The position numbers and the translations under genes are program-made. A DNA stretch of 64,000 nt, from NCBI RefSeq assembly GCF_038593855.1, contig NZ_CP151996.1:3534001-3598000 (forward strand), written 5' to 3'. The notes below the pieces were generated by a model. That model did no database searches and was not told the DNA's origin. It worked only from the letters and a program-made list of their open reading frames with translations. Shown piece by piece: positions 1 to 9,297 of this stretch. This DNA comes from Lysinibacillus sp. FSL M8-0337 (GTDB lineage Bacteria > Bacillota > Bacilli > Bacillales_A > Planococcaceae). The stretch's first letter is position 1, and every line of letters starts with the position of its first letter.

Positions 1-1
1 T

Positions 2-484
2 TTCAGTTATCTTGATCGCTTCCATTTCCGTTCCATGGTGGCAAAGGATCATACTTATGCTGCTTCATTAGGTGGATTAACATATGGCGTCACGGCTCTT
101 GAGCTTGCAGATGCCTATACAAGCTTTATCGATGGCTCTTATGTGCTAGCCCACAGTATTCGAAAAGTAACCGCTAATGATGGCACTGAGCTATATAGTT
201 GGGACAAGGCACGTGACCAGATTTGGTCGCCTAAAACCGTAAAATATATGCGTGGGCTACTTGCTGAAGTTGTCTCAAATGGGACAGGGCAAGGGGTTTA
301 TAGCAATAGTAGCTATGTTGGGGCTAAAACAGGTACAACAAATGATTACCGTGATTACTGGCTAGCAGGTTTGAATGATCAATATACGGCTGCCGTGTGG
401 CTTGGTTACGATAAACCTCAGCCAATGGAAAAACTAGAAGCGTACAAAATCCATCACAAACTCTTTAATGTTTTACTAGAGTAA
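2..484 (+). CDS. Class A penicillin-binding protein, C-terminal part (gene starts before the window)
   Basis: Only the end of the transpeptidase domain is present; the frame is open to base 2 and runs upstream. The KTGTT motif near residue 105 is the third conserved motif of penicillin-binding transpeptidases, and the following DYWLAGL and AAVWLGYD stretches are typical of bifunctional PBP1A-type glycosyltransferase/transpeptidases. These proteins polymerise and cross-link peptidoglycan outside the membrane. No C-terminal extension follows the transpeptidase domain. A terminator hairpin lies about 45 bp after the stop. The family is clear; which PBP it is cannot be told from this fragment. 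Confidence 0.85.
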   Translation, partial: FSYLDRFHFRSMVAKDHTYAASLGGLTYGVTALELADAYTSFIDGSYVLAHSIRKVTANDGTELYSWDKARDQIWSPKTVKYMRGLLAEVVSNGTGQGVYSNSSYVGAKTGTTNDYRDYWLAGLNDQYTAAVWLGYDKPQPMEKLEAYKIHHKLFNVLLE

Positions 485-500
485 CTTTCTATTATCAGCG

Positions 501-524
501 CAAATTGTTTCAGTGACTGGCACT
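501..524 (+). repeat. Mosaic repeat, TGACTGGCAC core, copy 1
   Basis: CAAATTGTTTCAG followed by TGACTGGCACT, lying 16 bp after the PBP stop codon. It matches copies near 605-631, 7497-7523, 15561-15611 and 24717-24743. Confidence 0.6.
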
Positions 525-528
525 AGCA

Positions 529-594
529 TAAAAACCCACTTCACTATCTGCGGGCATTTCGTAAGCCTTCGCAGGAGTCAAAGTGGGTTTTTAC
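529..594. terminator. Bidirectional terminator between convergent genes
   Basis: AAAAACCCACTT pairs with AAAGTGGGTTTTTA across a loop that itself contains GC-rich, partly palindromic sequence (CGGGCATTTCG, CGCAGGAGTC). The T run after and A run before allow it to serve both the PBP gene and the convergent yufK-like gene. The long loop resembles the GC-rich repeat at about 7183-7310. Confidence 0.75.
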
Positions 595-604
595 TTAGAA
601 AAAA

Positions 605-631
605 TTCAGAATTGTTTGGGTGACTGGCACT
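605..631 (-). repeat. Mosaic repeat, TGACTGGCAC core, copy 2
   Basis: TTCAGAATTGTTTGGG plus TGACTGGCACT on the plus strand. Read on the minus strand it begins with GTGCC directly after the stop codon of the yufK-like gene. Confidence 0.65.
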
Positions 632-1195
632 TTATTTGGCAAATGGGAGACTTGCTAGTACGCCGTTGTACAATTTTAAAATGACATAAACTAATAACGA
701 GAATAGTAATGTCCACATGAACAGCTCAAATATGAGTAATCCAATTGTTCCGCCCATAGACATATAAAGGCTCATTTTATAAATACGATAAATGAAATAT
801 ATAAAAACCGTTAATACAAAAATACCTGCCAATACATAGATAGATTGAATTGCAAAGGCAGAACACATTGCACCAATAAATAAAATGACATAGCCTCCAC
901 GTGCTTGGCTCACCGCAGCCCCTTCATTGTCCTTCGAAAAAAACAACATTCCTAGTTCATGAATTGTTTCTCCAACTAATTTAAGTGCTGAAAACGCCAT
1001 AAAAAAAATAAGAGCAAATACAACGAGTAACAATACACGTAATTCAAAATCCGATAAAAATTCACGCATTCCTGAATAAACACCGATTGCTTGAAACAAC
1101 TGTAATGCTTCACCTACGGCATACATGCCGAACGTTAAACTAAATAATAAAATTGTAATTAATGGTAAATAACCATATATGTAAGGGTTCCTCAT
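632..1195 (-). CDS. yufK: YufK-like (DUF5366) multi-pass membrane protein
   Basis: 187 residues with about five or six hydrophobic segments, no soluble domain and few charged loops. It has the size and layout of B. subtilis YufK (DUF5366), which also lies in the chromosomal neighbourhood of the mrp operon; the identification is from memory of that family. Function is unknown. It is divergent from mrpA and shares a 154-bp intergenic region. A GAGGAAA ribosome site precedes the ATG by about nine bases. The 3' end abuts a mosaic repeat. Membrane location is secure, family moderately so. Confidence 0.6.
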   Translation of the reverse strand: MRNPYIYGYLPLITILLFSLTFGMYAVGEALQLFQAIGVYSGMREFLSDFELRVLLLVVFALIFFMAFSALKLVGETIHELGMLFFSKDNEGAAVSQARGGYVILFIGAMCSAFAIQSIYVLAGIFVLTVFIYFIYRIYKMSLYMSMGGTIGLLIFELFMWTLLFSLLVYVILKLYNGVLASLPFAK

Positions 1196-1349
1196 AAAAA
1201 ATTTTTTTCCTCATTTTTTTTTGATAACTTCCTATTTATAATATAGCTAAAATTCTCCTTGTATCCAAGCTAAATCCTACTAGTCGATATGCATTCCCTA
1301 CAAAAGTACGTTATAATTATTACACTTACCTGCATAAAGGAGGATTTTT

Positions 1350-3767
1350 TTGTTACAAGTACTCTATATTTTCATCCCGATGCTTGCTGCAATTTTTGTG
1401 CCTTTTATATATAAAAGCATTAAAAATATTCACACAGGCTGGTTTGTTCTTGCAGTACCTGCTACACTCGCTGTGATTTATGCTACTTATATAGCGAGAG
1501 TTGCTCAAGGCGAAGTATTTTACGATGGGATTCCTTGGATACCATCACTTGATATTTCTGTTGTATCTTATTTAGACGGACTTAGTTTATTATTTTCATT
1601 ACTAATTACTGGAATTGGCTCACTTGTTGTGCTTTACTCCATTTTCTACTTAGATAAACATAAAGAAAAACTACATAATTTTTATGTTTACTTATTACTA
1701 TTTATGTCCGCAATGCTCGGTGTTGTACAATCAGACCATTTAATTACTTTGTACTTTTTCTGGGAATTAACATCTATTTCATCTTTCCTATTGATTGGTT
1801 ATTGGTACACACGCGATGCTTCTCGCTTCGGTGCACTAAAATCGATGATGATTACCGTTTTTGGCGGATTAATGATGTTAGGAGGATTTATCCTTCTTTA
1901 TTTAATGGGTGGAACATATTCAATCCGTGAACTTATTGCTATGGCGCCAAACTTAGTGCAACATCCGTTATTCATTTGGGCCCTTATATTATTGCTGTTA
2001 GGGGCGTTTACGAAATCTGCACAATTCCCATTTTATATTTGGTTACCTGATGCAATGGAGGCACCGACACCTGTCAGCGCATATCTTCACTCTGCAACAA
2101 TGGTAAAAGCAGGTATTTACTTAGTTGCTCGCTTCACACCTATTTTTGCAGCTTCTGAACTTTGGATTTGGCTTGTTACAGGGGTTGGTCTGCTAACGCT
2201 CTTCTGGGGTTCGTTCTTTGCAGTAAAGCAAACCGATTTAAAAGGTATTCTTGCTTTTTCTACTGTCAGTCAGCTTGGGCTAATTATGTCATTATTAGGG
2301 GCTGGTGCAGTTGCATTTCATGTAAATGGAGCAGCTGATTCGGTGTTTAAATATGCAGCTTTTGCAGCCATTTTCCACTTGATTAACCATGCAACATTTA
2401 AAGGTAGCTTATTTATGATTGCAGGGATTATCGATCATGAAACAGGTACACGTGATATACGTAGACTTGGAGGATTAATGAGCATTATGCCTCTTAGTTT
2501 TACGGTTGCGGCTATCGGTAGTTTTTCAATGGCCGGTTTACCACCATTTAACGGCTTCCTAAGTAAGGAAATGTTTTTAACGGCGATGTTATCACTTCAG
2601 AATTTCGAATTTTTCGGCTTTGATACATGGGGTGTGCTGTTCCCAATTGTCGCTTGGATTGCGAGTATATTTACGTTTATTTATAGCTTTTATTTTGTAT
2701 GTAGAACATTTACAGGAAAATATAAACCAGAACTTTACGCTCATAAACCACACGAAGCTCCGATAGGCATGCTTATATCGCCGATGATTTTAGCATCATT
2801 AGTCGTGATTATTTTCTTCATTCCGAATCTTATTGGTGATACGTTTGTGAAGCCGGCTGTACAAGCTATTCAGCCGTTTTTATACAATGCACCTGAAGAT
2901 ATCAACATTCACGTGTCCGCTTGGCATGGCGAAATCACACCAGAATTAGTTATGACAGTTGGCATTGTTATTATAGGCGTCTTATTATTTGTTGCCTTAC
3001 CTAAATGGAAAGGCATCTACAACCTATTCCCGCGTGCTCTAACGTTCAATAATGCCTATGACAAAATGATGCTTGCTTTAGATGTAGGGTTAAATCGTGT
3101 ATCACGTCTTTATATGACGGGGTCTATGCGTCACTATCTACTGTATATGTTTAGTGGCATTACCGCGATTTCAATTGGAACCTTATTTGTAAAAGATGCC
3201 TTTTCATTATCTTTTGAAGGTGCAGCACCAATTCGCTCATACGAACTAATTTTAATTGTCGTGTTAATGATTGGAACAGCAATCACAATTTTTGCAAAAT
3301 CACGACTGACAGCAATTATTGGACTAGGCTCTGTCGGTTATACTGTTGCATTATTCTTTGTTATTTTTAATGCACCTGATTTAGCGTTAACTCAACTAGT
3401 TATTGAAACCATTTCGGTTGCGTTATTTTTATTGGCGTTTTATCATCTTCCGAAGCTTGGCAAGCGCGAAGAACGCATGCGCTTTCAATTAAATCGGGCG
3501 ATTATTTCAATCGCAGTTGGTGTGATGGTGACACTTATCGCATTATCTGCACATTCGCAAAAACTTGTGCCGACCATCTCAAAATATTATGAAGAAACCG
3601 TCTATTCTAAAGCGGGTGGCGGTAATATTGTCAATGTGATTTTAGTAGACTATCGTGGCTTTGATACATTATTTGAAATTACAGTATTAGGTATTGCAGG
3701 TATGGCAATTTTAGCAATGATTAAGCTGCGTATGAATAGAAAGGAGAAACCACATGAAAACAAATGA
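1350..3767 (+). CDS. mrpA: Mrp Na+/H+ antiporter subunit A
   Basis: Large subunit of the multi-protein Mrp antiporter, which exchanges cytoplasmic Na+ for external protons and supports growth at high pH or salt. The 805 residues hold the NuoL/ND5-like core (FFWELTSISSFLL with the conserved membrane glutamate near residue 140, HSATMVKAG near 245) followed by the MrpA-specific C-terminal region with the MbhD/E-like segment (about residues 600-800). The start is TTG, chosen because AAAGGAGG lies 7 bases upstream. A TATAAT sequence at about 1311-1316 may be the -10. It overlaps mrpB by 14 bp, and the gene order A to G is complete. Confidence 0.95.
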   Translation: MLQVLYIFIPMLAAIFVPFIYKSIKNIHTGWFVLAVPATLAVIYATYIARVAQGEVFYDGIPWIPSLDISVVSYLDGLSLLFSLLITGIGSLVVLYSIFYLDKHKEKLHNFYVYLLLFMSAMLGVVQSDHLITLYFFWELTSISSFLLIGYWYTRDASRFGALKSMMITVFGGLMMLGGFILLYLMGGTYSIRELIAMAPNLVQHPLFIWALILLLLGAFTKSAQFPFYIWLPDAMEAPTPVSAYLHSATMVKAGIYLVARFTPIFAASELWIWLVTGVGLLTLFWGSFFAVKQTDLKGILAFSTVSQLGLIMSLLGAGAVAFHVNGAADSVFKYAAFAAIFHLINHATFKGSLFMIAGIIDHETGTRDIRRLGGLMSIMPLSFTVAAIGSFSMAGLPPFNGFLSKEMFLTAMLSLQNFEFFGFDTWGVLFPIVAWIASIFTFIYSFYFVCRTFTGKYKPELYAHKPHEAPIGMLISPMILASLVVIIFFIPNLIGDTFVKPAVQAIQPFLYNAPEDINIHVSAWHGEITPELVMTVGIVIIGVLLFVALPKWKGIYNLFPRALTFNNAYDKMMLALDVGLNRVSRLYMTGSMRHYLLYMFSGITAISIGTLFVKDAFSLSFEGAAPIRSYELILIVVLMIGTAITIFAKSRLTAIIGLGSVGYTVALFFVIFNAPDLALTQLVIETISVALFLLAFYHLPKLGKREERMRFQLNRAIISIAVGVMVTLIALSAHSQKLVPTISKYYEETVYSKAGGGNIVNVILVDYRGFDTLFEITVLGIAGMAILAMIKLRMNRKEKPHENK

Positions 3768-4176
3768 TGTGATTATACAATTTACAGCTAAAATTGTATT
3801 CTTCATTATTTTCTTCTTCTCCATTCATATCTTCCTAGCTGGACATTATACACCAGGTGGCGGCTTTGTCGGGGGGCTTTTAACATCCAGTGCCATTGTC
3901 CTGTTAGTCCTTGCCTTTGATTTAAATACAGTGCGAAATGTTTTACCGATAAACTACACGTATTTAACGGCTACAGGCTTATTATTGGCATTTGCGACAG
4001 CCGCATTCCCGATGTTTTTAGGAAAACCATTTTTTACACATTTCTTTGATTATTTCGAATTGCCGCTTCTAGGTAAGCAATCTTTGCACACAGCAATGCT
4101 TTTTGACAGCGGTGTTTACTTGGTTGTTGTTGGCGTTACGATGACCATTATTCAAACGATTGGAGAGGATGAATAA
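3754..4176 (+). CDS. mrpB: Mrp Na+/H+ antiporter subunit B
   Basis: 140 residues with four hydrophobic segments and the MrpB signature region HYTPGGGFVGGLL near residues 30-43. A small membrane subunit required for assembly and activity of the antiporter. The ATG lies inside the end of mrpA (14-bp overlap) with AAAGGAGAAA in front. The stop shares one base with the mrpC start, so the genes are translationally coupled. Length is normal for the family. Confidence 0.94.
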   Translation: MKTNDVIIQFTAKIVFFIIFFFSIHIFLAGHYTPGGGFVGGLLTSSAIVLLVLAFDLNTVRNVLPINYTYLTATGLLLAFATAAFPMFLGKPFFTHFFDYFELPLLGKQSLHTAMLFDSGVYLVVVGVTMTIIQTIGEDE

Positions 4177-4517
4177 TGGAAATAATTATGGCGTTTGTCA
4201 TTGGCTTTCTGTTTATGGCAGCGGTTTATTTAATATTATCGAAGAGCTTATTACGCATTATTATTGGTACTGGACTTTTAAGTCATGGTGCACATTTACT
4301 TATTTTAACAATGGGTGGATTAACAAGTGAGGCACCTCCTGTTTTAAAAGAAGGAGCCAAAACGTTTGCTGATCCTTTACCGCAGGCATTGATTTTAACG
4401 GCGATTGTTATTAGCTTCGGGGTAACGGCTTTCTTCCTAGTACTCGCATATCGCTCCTATCAAGAGCTTGAGACAGATGATATTAGCTTAATGAGAGGAA
4501 GTGATGAGGATGAATAA
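4176..4517 (+). CDS. mrpC: Mrp Na+/H+ antiporter subunit C
   Basis: NuoK-like three-helix subunit, 113 residues. Visible features are the RIIIGTGLLSHGAHLL helix and ADPLPQALILTAIVI, the strongly conserved MrpC helix with the DPLPQALVLTAIVI pattern. It starts on the last base of mrpB and overlaps mrpD by 17 bp. The acidic C-terminal tail (MRGSDEDE) is encoded in the overlap with mrpD. Confidence 0.95.
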   Translation: MEIIMAFVIGFLFMAAVYLILSKSLLRIIIGTGLLSHGAHLLILTMGGLTSEAPPVLKEGAKTFADPLPQALILTAIVISFGVTAFFLVLAYRSYQELETDDISLMRGSDEDE

Positions 4518-5997
4518 CTTCCTTTTACTGCCGATTATCATTCCGTTCTTCTTCGGTATGATTTTAATGTTTGGGCAAAAAAATTTAAAATACCAGCGTT
4601 CGTTTGCTTTACTAGGCATCCTACTTGCTTTTGTTTCAGCCGTTTCGCTGTTACTAAAAGTTAAAAATGATGGCATTCAGAAAGTCACTTTTGGCAATTG
4701 GCCAGTACCATACGGTATTACAATGGTTTCTGATATGATGTCAGCACTGTTAGTAACTACATCGCTACTCATTGCATTCTTTGTTGTATGGTACGGGTTT
4801 GGCTCTATTACAAAAGAGCGTGAACGCTTTTTCTATTACCCTGGTATGATGTTTATTTTAACTGGTGTAAATGGTGCCTTTACGACAGGAGATATTTTCA
4901 ACTTATTTGTATTCTTTGAAGTACTCTTAATGGCGTCATATTTACTAATTGTGCTAGGTGGAGAAAAAGGACAACTGAAAGGCTCCATTAAATATATTTT
5001 AATTAATGTTATTTCTTCTGCTTTGTTTGTTATTACGGTAGCCTACCTTTACTCGGTTGTGGGTACACTAAATATGGCAGACATCGCAGTAAAGATTAGC
5101 GACATTAATCAGCCAGGTATTATAACCGTAATTGCTGTTATGTTTTTAATGGTTTTCGGACTAAAAGCGGCCATATTCCCGCTTTACTTCTGGCTTCCAA
5201 CCTCTTATGCTGCTGCGCCTATTCCCGTGTTAACACTTTTCGGTGCACTGCTAACAAAGGTTGGCGTTTATGCGATTACGCGCACATACACATTATTTTT
5301 TGTCCACGATTTATCGTATACACATGATTTACTAATGGTGCTAGCCATTGGAACAATTATTGCTGGCTGTATCGGCGCACTAGCCTATTTCGATGTCAAG
5401 CTCATTATTATTTACAACATCGTGATTGCAGTAGGTGTCATTTTGTTTGGTGTTTCCCAAATGAATGAAATGGCGCTAAAGGGCGCAATGTTCTATTTGA
5501 TTCATGACATGCTTATAAAAGCAGCACTCTTTATGTTAATTGGTATTGTCATCTACATTACCGGTACATCAGATTTACGTAAAATGGGCGGTCTTATGAA
5601 AACATATCCTGCTCTTGGATGGTTCTATTTAATTGCTGCCTTTGGTTTAGCAGGGATTCCCCCGCTTAGTGGTTTCGTTGGAAAGCTATTAATTGTGCAA
5701 GGGGGCTTTGAGGCTGGCAGTATGTGGAGCAGTATCTTTATTTTAGCCTCCTCTTTACTTGTATTACTGTCGGTTATCCGTATTTTCCTATATGCCTTTT
5801 GGGGAGAGGAAAAGGCAACTAAAGGAACTGTCGATAAAAAAGTCTATACTACACTTTTTGCGCCGACTGTCCTATTAGTGCTTATTACTGTTGCCTATGG
5901 TGTTGGTTCGGAATGGATAACACCATTTATGAATGATGCTGCAAAACTATTAAATGACCCATCTATTTATATAGATGCTGTAATGAAGGGGGATTAG
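4501..5997 (+). CDS. mrpD: Mrp Na+/H+ antiporter subunit D
   Basis: NuoM/N-like subunit, 498 residues and about 14 hydrophobic helices. FNLFVFFEVLLMASYLL carries the conserved membrane glutamate (about residue 137) used in proton translocation in this family. KAAIFPLYFWLP and HDMLIKAALFMLIG are further conserved helices. It is the second antiporter-like core subunit with MrpA. The start ATGAGGATG offers two in-frame ATGs; the first is kept, but the second (4507) has the better spacing from GAGGAAGTGATGAGG. Confidence 0.95.
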   Translation: MMRMNNFLLLPIIIPFFFGMILMFGQKNLKYQRSFALLGILLAFVSAVSLLLKVKNDGIQKVTFGNWPVPYGITMVSDMMSALLVTTSLLIAFFVVWYGFGSITKERERFFYYPGMMFILTGVNGAFTTGDIFNLFVFFEVLLMASYLLIVLGGEKGQLKGSIKYILINVISSALFVITVAYLYSVVGTLNMADIAVKISDINQPGIITVIAVMFLMVFGLKAAIFPLYFWLPTSYAAAPIPVLTLFGALLTKVGVYAITRTYTLFFVHDLSYTHDLLMVLAIGTIIAGCIGALAYFDVKLIIIYNIVIAVGVILFGVSQMNEMALKGAMFYLIHDMLIKAALFMLIGIVIYITGTSDLRKMGGLMKTYPALGWFYLIAAFGLAGIPPLSGFVGKLLIVQGGFEAGSMWSSIFILASSLLVLLSVIRIFLYAFWGEEKATKGTVDKKVYTTLFAPTVLLVLITVAYGVGSEWITPFMNDAAKLLNDPSIYIDAVMKGD

Positions 5998-6001
5998 AGC
6001 T

Positions 6002-6481
6002 ATGGCATTTCAAATTATTTTAAATTTTGCTCTTGCCTTCGTTTGGATGTTCCTTTCATCTAATTACACAGCAACAGGCTTTATAGTAGGCTTCATCCTT
6101 GGTATTGTATTGCTCGTCATTATGAGAAGATTTTTCTTTACACGTCTCTATGTATTTCGAGTATGGGCAATTATTAAACTCACTGTTCTCTTTTTCAAGG
6201 AATTACTATTAGCCAATATTCAAGTATTGAAAGTTGTATTAAAGCCCAAACTGGACATGCAACCTGCCTTCTTTGCTTACCCAACTGTATTGAAAGAAGA
6301 CTGGGAAATTACATTACTATCAAGTCTCATTACATTAACACCTGGGACTGTTGTAGTGCATGTTTCAGATGATGCTAAAACATTGTTTGTTCACGCTATT
6401 GATATTAGTGATGTAGATGATGCCATTGCATCCATTCGCGACTCTTTTGAAAAAGCTATTTTGGAGGTGAGTAAATCATGA
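6002..6481 (+). CDS. mrpE: Mrp Na+/H+ antiporter subunit E
   Basis: 159 residues, two N-terminal helices, then a cytoplasmic part with the typical TLTPGTVVVHVSDD sequence (residues about 110-123). It begins four bases after mrpD ends, with GGGGG upstream of ATG, and overlaps mrpF by ATGA-type coupling (4 bp). MrpE is needed for full activity but is the most diverged Mrp subunit. Length is normal. Confidence 0.94.
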   Translation: MAFQIILNFALAFVWMFLSSNYTATGFIVGFILGIVLLVIMRRFFFTRLYVFRVWAIIKLTVLFFKELLLANIQVLKVVLKPKLDMQPAFFAYPTVLKEDWEITLLSSLITLTPGTVVVHVSDDAKTLFVHAIDISDVDDAIASIRDSFEKAILEVSKS

Positions 6482-6759
6482 TGACGTTTATTATTGCAGC
6501 GATCGTAGTGATTTGCTTATCAATGATTGCAGTGATTTACCGTATGGTGAAAGGACCCTCTGCATCAGATCGTGTCGTAGCACTTGATTCCTTAGGTGTA
6601 TCACTTATTTCTTTAATCGCATTATTTTCAGTTTTAGTGGAAACAAGCTTCTTCCTAGAAATTGTTTTATTATTAGCGATTTTATCATTCATCGGTACTG
6701 TTGCTTTCTCTAAATTTATAGAGAAAGGAGATATCATTAAACGTGACAATTCTCGCTAA
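6478..6759 (+). CDS. mrpF: Mrp Na+/H+ antiporter subunit F
   Basis: 93 residues, three helices, with the family motif KGPSASDRVVALDSLG at residues 24-39. B. subtilis MrpF has also been implicated in bile-salt export. It starts ATGATG, overlaps mrpE by four bases, and its last 17 bp overlap the mrpG start. Confidence 0.95.
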   Translation: MMTFIIAAIVVICLSMIAVIYRMVKGPSASDRVVALDSLGVSLISLIALFSVLVETSFFLEIVLLLAILSFIGTVAFSKFIEKGDIIKRDNSR

Positions 6760-7111
6760 TACGTTAGTTATTTTATTTATTTCGATTGGTGTACTATTTA
6801 TCGTTGTAACAGCTATTGGGCTGATTCGATTACCTGATTTGTACACACGGGCACATGCCGCATCTAAAAGTGCCACACTTGGTGTAATGTGTGTGTTGGT
6901 AGGTGTATTCTTTTATTTTTGGCTGATTGAGGATCATTTTAACCCACGTATTTTATTAGGTATTTTGTTTCTATTCATAACTGGACCTGTCGGAGGACAT
7001 ATTATGACTCGTTCCTCCTACATAGCAGGTGTTAAGCCATGGAAAGGAACCGTACGTGATGAGCTAGGACCAGAAATTGAGAAAATGAAAAAAGAACAAG
7101 GTATCAAATAA
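6743..7111 (+). CDS. mrpG: Mrp Na+/H+ antiporter subunit G
   Basis: 122 residues with three helices and the MrpG pattern IGLIRLPDLYTRAHAASKSA near residues 25-44. A GTG start is used with AGAAAGGAG about eight bases upstream, inside the mrpF coding end. Last gene of the operon; a strong hairpin terminator begins 20 bp after the stop. Confidence 0.95.
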   Translation: MTILANTLVILFISIGVLFIVVTAIGLIRLPDLYTRAHAASKSATLGVMCVLVGVFFYFWLIEDHFNPRILLGILFLFITGPVGGHIMTRSSYIAGVKPWKGTVRDELGPEIEKMKKEQGIK

Positions 7112-7131
7112 CCCAAGTTGAGACAAAAATG

Positions 7132-7172
7132 AAAAAGTGTTAGATTGACTACAATCAATCTAACACTTTTTT
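7132..7172. terminator. Terminator after mrpG; member of a repeated hairpin family
   Basis: A 16-17-bp near-perfect stem (AAAAAGTGTTAGATTGA with its complement) and a 6-base loop, flanked by A and T runs, so it can stop transcription from both mrpG and cysC. Nearly the same hairpin recurs at 15477-15514 after cysA, and similarity continues for about 40 bp beyond it. Confidence 0.85.
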
Positions 7173-7182
7173 GCTACACCGT

Positions 7183-7310
7183 TATTGTCCGCTTCGGCGG
7201 TGCTTTCCGCTCAGCACAGTAAGCCGCAACCCTCGCTAACGCGCAGAATGCCCGCGTCTTACGCTGTGTGCGTTCTGAGCAGGAGTCACCGCCTCCGCTA
7301 CCAACAACTA
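7183..7310. repeat. GC-rich imperfect palindromic intergenic repeat
   Basis: The segment starts TCCGCTTCGGCGGTGCTTTCC and ends GGAGTCACCGCCTCCGC, and carries internal inverted parts such as GAATGCCCGCG and GTGTGCGTTCTG. It is far more GC-rich than its surroundings and has no ribosome site or credible reading frame. Related pieces occur at 545-580 and, truncated, at 15524-15550. It looks like a Bacillales intergenic repeat able to fold as RNA. The rest of the 7112-7525 gap holds the terminator before it and a mosaic repeat after it; nothing else was seen. Confidence 0.6.
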
Positions 7311-7496
7311 GTGAACCCTTCTAATTTTTTCTTTATTGCAAAAGCAAGAATAGCTAAGTTCTCCATATAGCAAAAATTTATGAACACCTTTCCTCTGTTC
7401 CTTAAATTTTTTTAGTTATGTCCCGTCACTTTTTTGCTATATCTTTGTCTGTTACGGTGGCGGTTTCTCTTGCCCAATCATTGCTCTAAGGCAATC

Positions 7497-7523
7497 ATTG
7501 AAATTGTTTGAATGCCTGGCACC
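7497..7523 (-). repeat. Mosaic repeat, TGCCTGGCAC core, copy 3
   Basis: ATTGAAATTGTTTGAA followed by TGCCTGGCACC. Its GTGCC end on the minus strand lies within 3 bp of the cysC stop codon. Confidence 0.65.
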
Positions 7524-7525
7524 CT

Positions 7526-8119
7526 TTATATATAGCCTTTATCTGTTAAAAATGTTGTTAACTGCTCTACACATTCCTCAATAGAATAGAGTTCGGTATC
7601 CAAAATAAATTCGGGATGTTCAGGTTCTTCATAGGGCGCACTAATACCTGTAAAATTAGCAATTTCCGCATTGCGCGCTTTTTTATATAGACCTTTTGGA
7701 TCGCGCTGTTCACATGTTTCTACGGAGCATCTTACATACACTTCTAAAAATTCTCCCTCTTCCACTAGCTGTCGAACGACTTGACGATCTTGTCGATAAG
7801 GTGAAATAAAGGCCGTAAGCACAATTTGACCACTCTCCACAAAAAGCTTAGAAACTTCCCCGATACGTCTTATATTTTCCTTACGGCTTCCTTCGTCAAA
7901 GCCCAAATCATTATTTAATCCATGTCTTACATTATCACCATCTAATACGAACGCCTGATTACCTCGCTCAAATAATGTACGTGCAAAGGCGTTTGCTACG
8001 GAAGATTTTCCTGATGCCGATAATCCTGTAAACCATAAAATAAAGCTATGATGGTTGTTTTGCGTGCGACGCTCTGTTTTCGTAATAGAAGCTTCATGCC
8101 ATACGATATTGAAACTCAT
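7526..8119 (-). CDS. cysC: Adenylyl-sulfate (APS) kinase
   Basis: Phosphorylates APS to PAPS with ATP in the cytoplasm, the second step of sulfate activation. 197 residues with the P-loop GLSASGKSS at about 33-41, the DGDNVRHGL motif near 62, and [10 protein letters not shown] near 104, all typical of CysC. Last gene of cysH-cysP-sat-cysC; its ATG overlaps the sat stop by four bases, so the two activating enzymes are translationally coupled. Confidence 0.96.
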   Translation of the reverse strand: MSFNIVWHEASITKTERRTQNNHHSFILWFTGLSASGKSSVANAFARTLFERGNQAFVLDGDNVRHGLNNDLGFDEGSRKENIRRIGEVSKLFVESGQIVLTAFISPYRQDRQVVRQLVEEGEFLEVYVRCSVETCEQRDPKGLYKKARNAEIANFTGISAPYEEPEHPEFILDTELYSIEECVEQLTTFLTDKGYI

Positions 8120-9255
8120 TTTAATACCTCCTTACGCATGCCTTTTATTAGTACATCGACAACCTCTTGACGGCTAAAGGTACTTGGAGGCACTTCTCCA
8201 TTACGGAGCATTTCCCGGACTTTCGTTCCTGATAATATTACATGTGATGCACTATCATGCGGGCAAGTTTTTGTAGTTGCCATGCCTTCACATCGAGTGC
8301 AATAGAAACTATGTTCAAACTTTAAAGGCACAATGCCAAGTTCATCTTCGGTAAATTGTTCAAAGATTTTTTGCGCATCATATGTGCCATAATAGTCTCC
8401 TACACCTGCATGGTCACGTCCTACAATAAAATGGGTACAGCCGTAATTTTTCCGCACTAGTGCATGGAAAATGGCTTCCTTAGGCCCTGCATAGCGCATA
8501 GCCGCTGGGAACACACCTAACTGCACACGACTTTGAGGATAGTAATTTTCCAAAAGCACTTCATAACTTTCCATACGTATAGCGGCTGATACATCATCCG
8601 ACTTCGTTTCACCGACTAATGGATTTAAAAATAAGCCATCAATTGTTTCTAATGCCGCCTTTTGAATATATTCATGCGCACGGTGAACAGGATTACGCGT
8701 TTGGAAGCCAACAATTGTTTGCCATCCTTTGTCTTTAAACAACTGTCTTGTTTCTGTTGGATCAAATGAATACGTAGGGAATGGTTGCTCTAGACGCTTA
8801 ATTAACGTAATTTGACCACCAACATATATCGCCTGCCGTTCATGTAACTTTTTCACACCAGGATGGGCTAAGTCTTGTGTACCGTAAATAAGTAGTGCCT
8901 CTTTTTGCTTGTCTGGTTCATATATATCCGCGATATGAATAACACCATAGACATCGTTACCATATATTAATTTTGCTTCATCCCCTGGTTGTAAAGTTGC
9001 TGCTACTGCCTGATCAACAGGAAGTGTAATAGGGATACTCCACACAACGCCAGAGGCCAACCTTGTATGTTCAACAACAGATTCATAATCTTCTTTAGTT
9101 AAGAAACCGTCGATTGGGCTATACCCTCCAATTGCGATTAATTCTAAATCGCTTAACGCAATGGTATCTAAAACAATCTCCTTCTTAATATGTACTACTG
9201 ATTTTTGTGGATTATAAGCTTGCACTAAAGTGCCGCCATGTGGTTGTAAACTCAT
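8116..9255 (-). CDS. sat: Sulfate adenylyltransferase (ATP sulfurylase)
   Basis: Makes APS from sulfate and ATP. 379 residues, normal for bacterial homo-oligomeric Sat. [11 protein letters not shown] near residue 184 is the QxRNPxHxxHE substrate motif and GRDHAG near 280 is the second nucleotide-binding motif. A C-terminal cysteine cluster ([13 protein letters not shown]) fits the zinc-binding type. The start has GGGGGAAT upstream. It lies between cysP and cysC in one minus-strand operon. Confidence 0.96.
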   Translation of the reverse strand: MSLQPHGGTLVQAYNPQKSVVHIKKEIVLDTIALSDLELIAIGGYSPIDGFLTKEDYESVVEHTRLASGVVWSIPITLPVDQAVAATLQPGDEAKLIYGNDVYGVIHIADIYEPDKQKEALLIYGTQDLAHPGVKKLHERQAIYVGGQITLIKRLEQPFPTYSFDPTETRQLFKDKGWQTIVGFQTRNPVHRAHEYIQKAALETIDGLFLNPLVGETKSDDVSAAIRMESYEVLLENYYPQSRVQLGVFPAAMRYAGPKEAIFHALVRKNYGCTHFIVGRDHAGVGDYYGTYDAQKIFEQFTEDELGIVPLKFEHSFYCTRCEGMATTKTCPHDSASHVILSGTKVREMLRNGEVPPSTFSRQEVVDVLIKGMRKEVLK

Positions 9256-9297
9256 TCAATATTCCCCCTAATTTTATTTGAATACTATGTTTTATAT

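Noticed and set aside
7185-7370. 61-residue plus-strand frame in the mrpG-cysC gap
   Set aside because: It lies in the GC-rich palindromic repeat, has no ribosome site and a composition unlike neighbouring genes.
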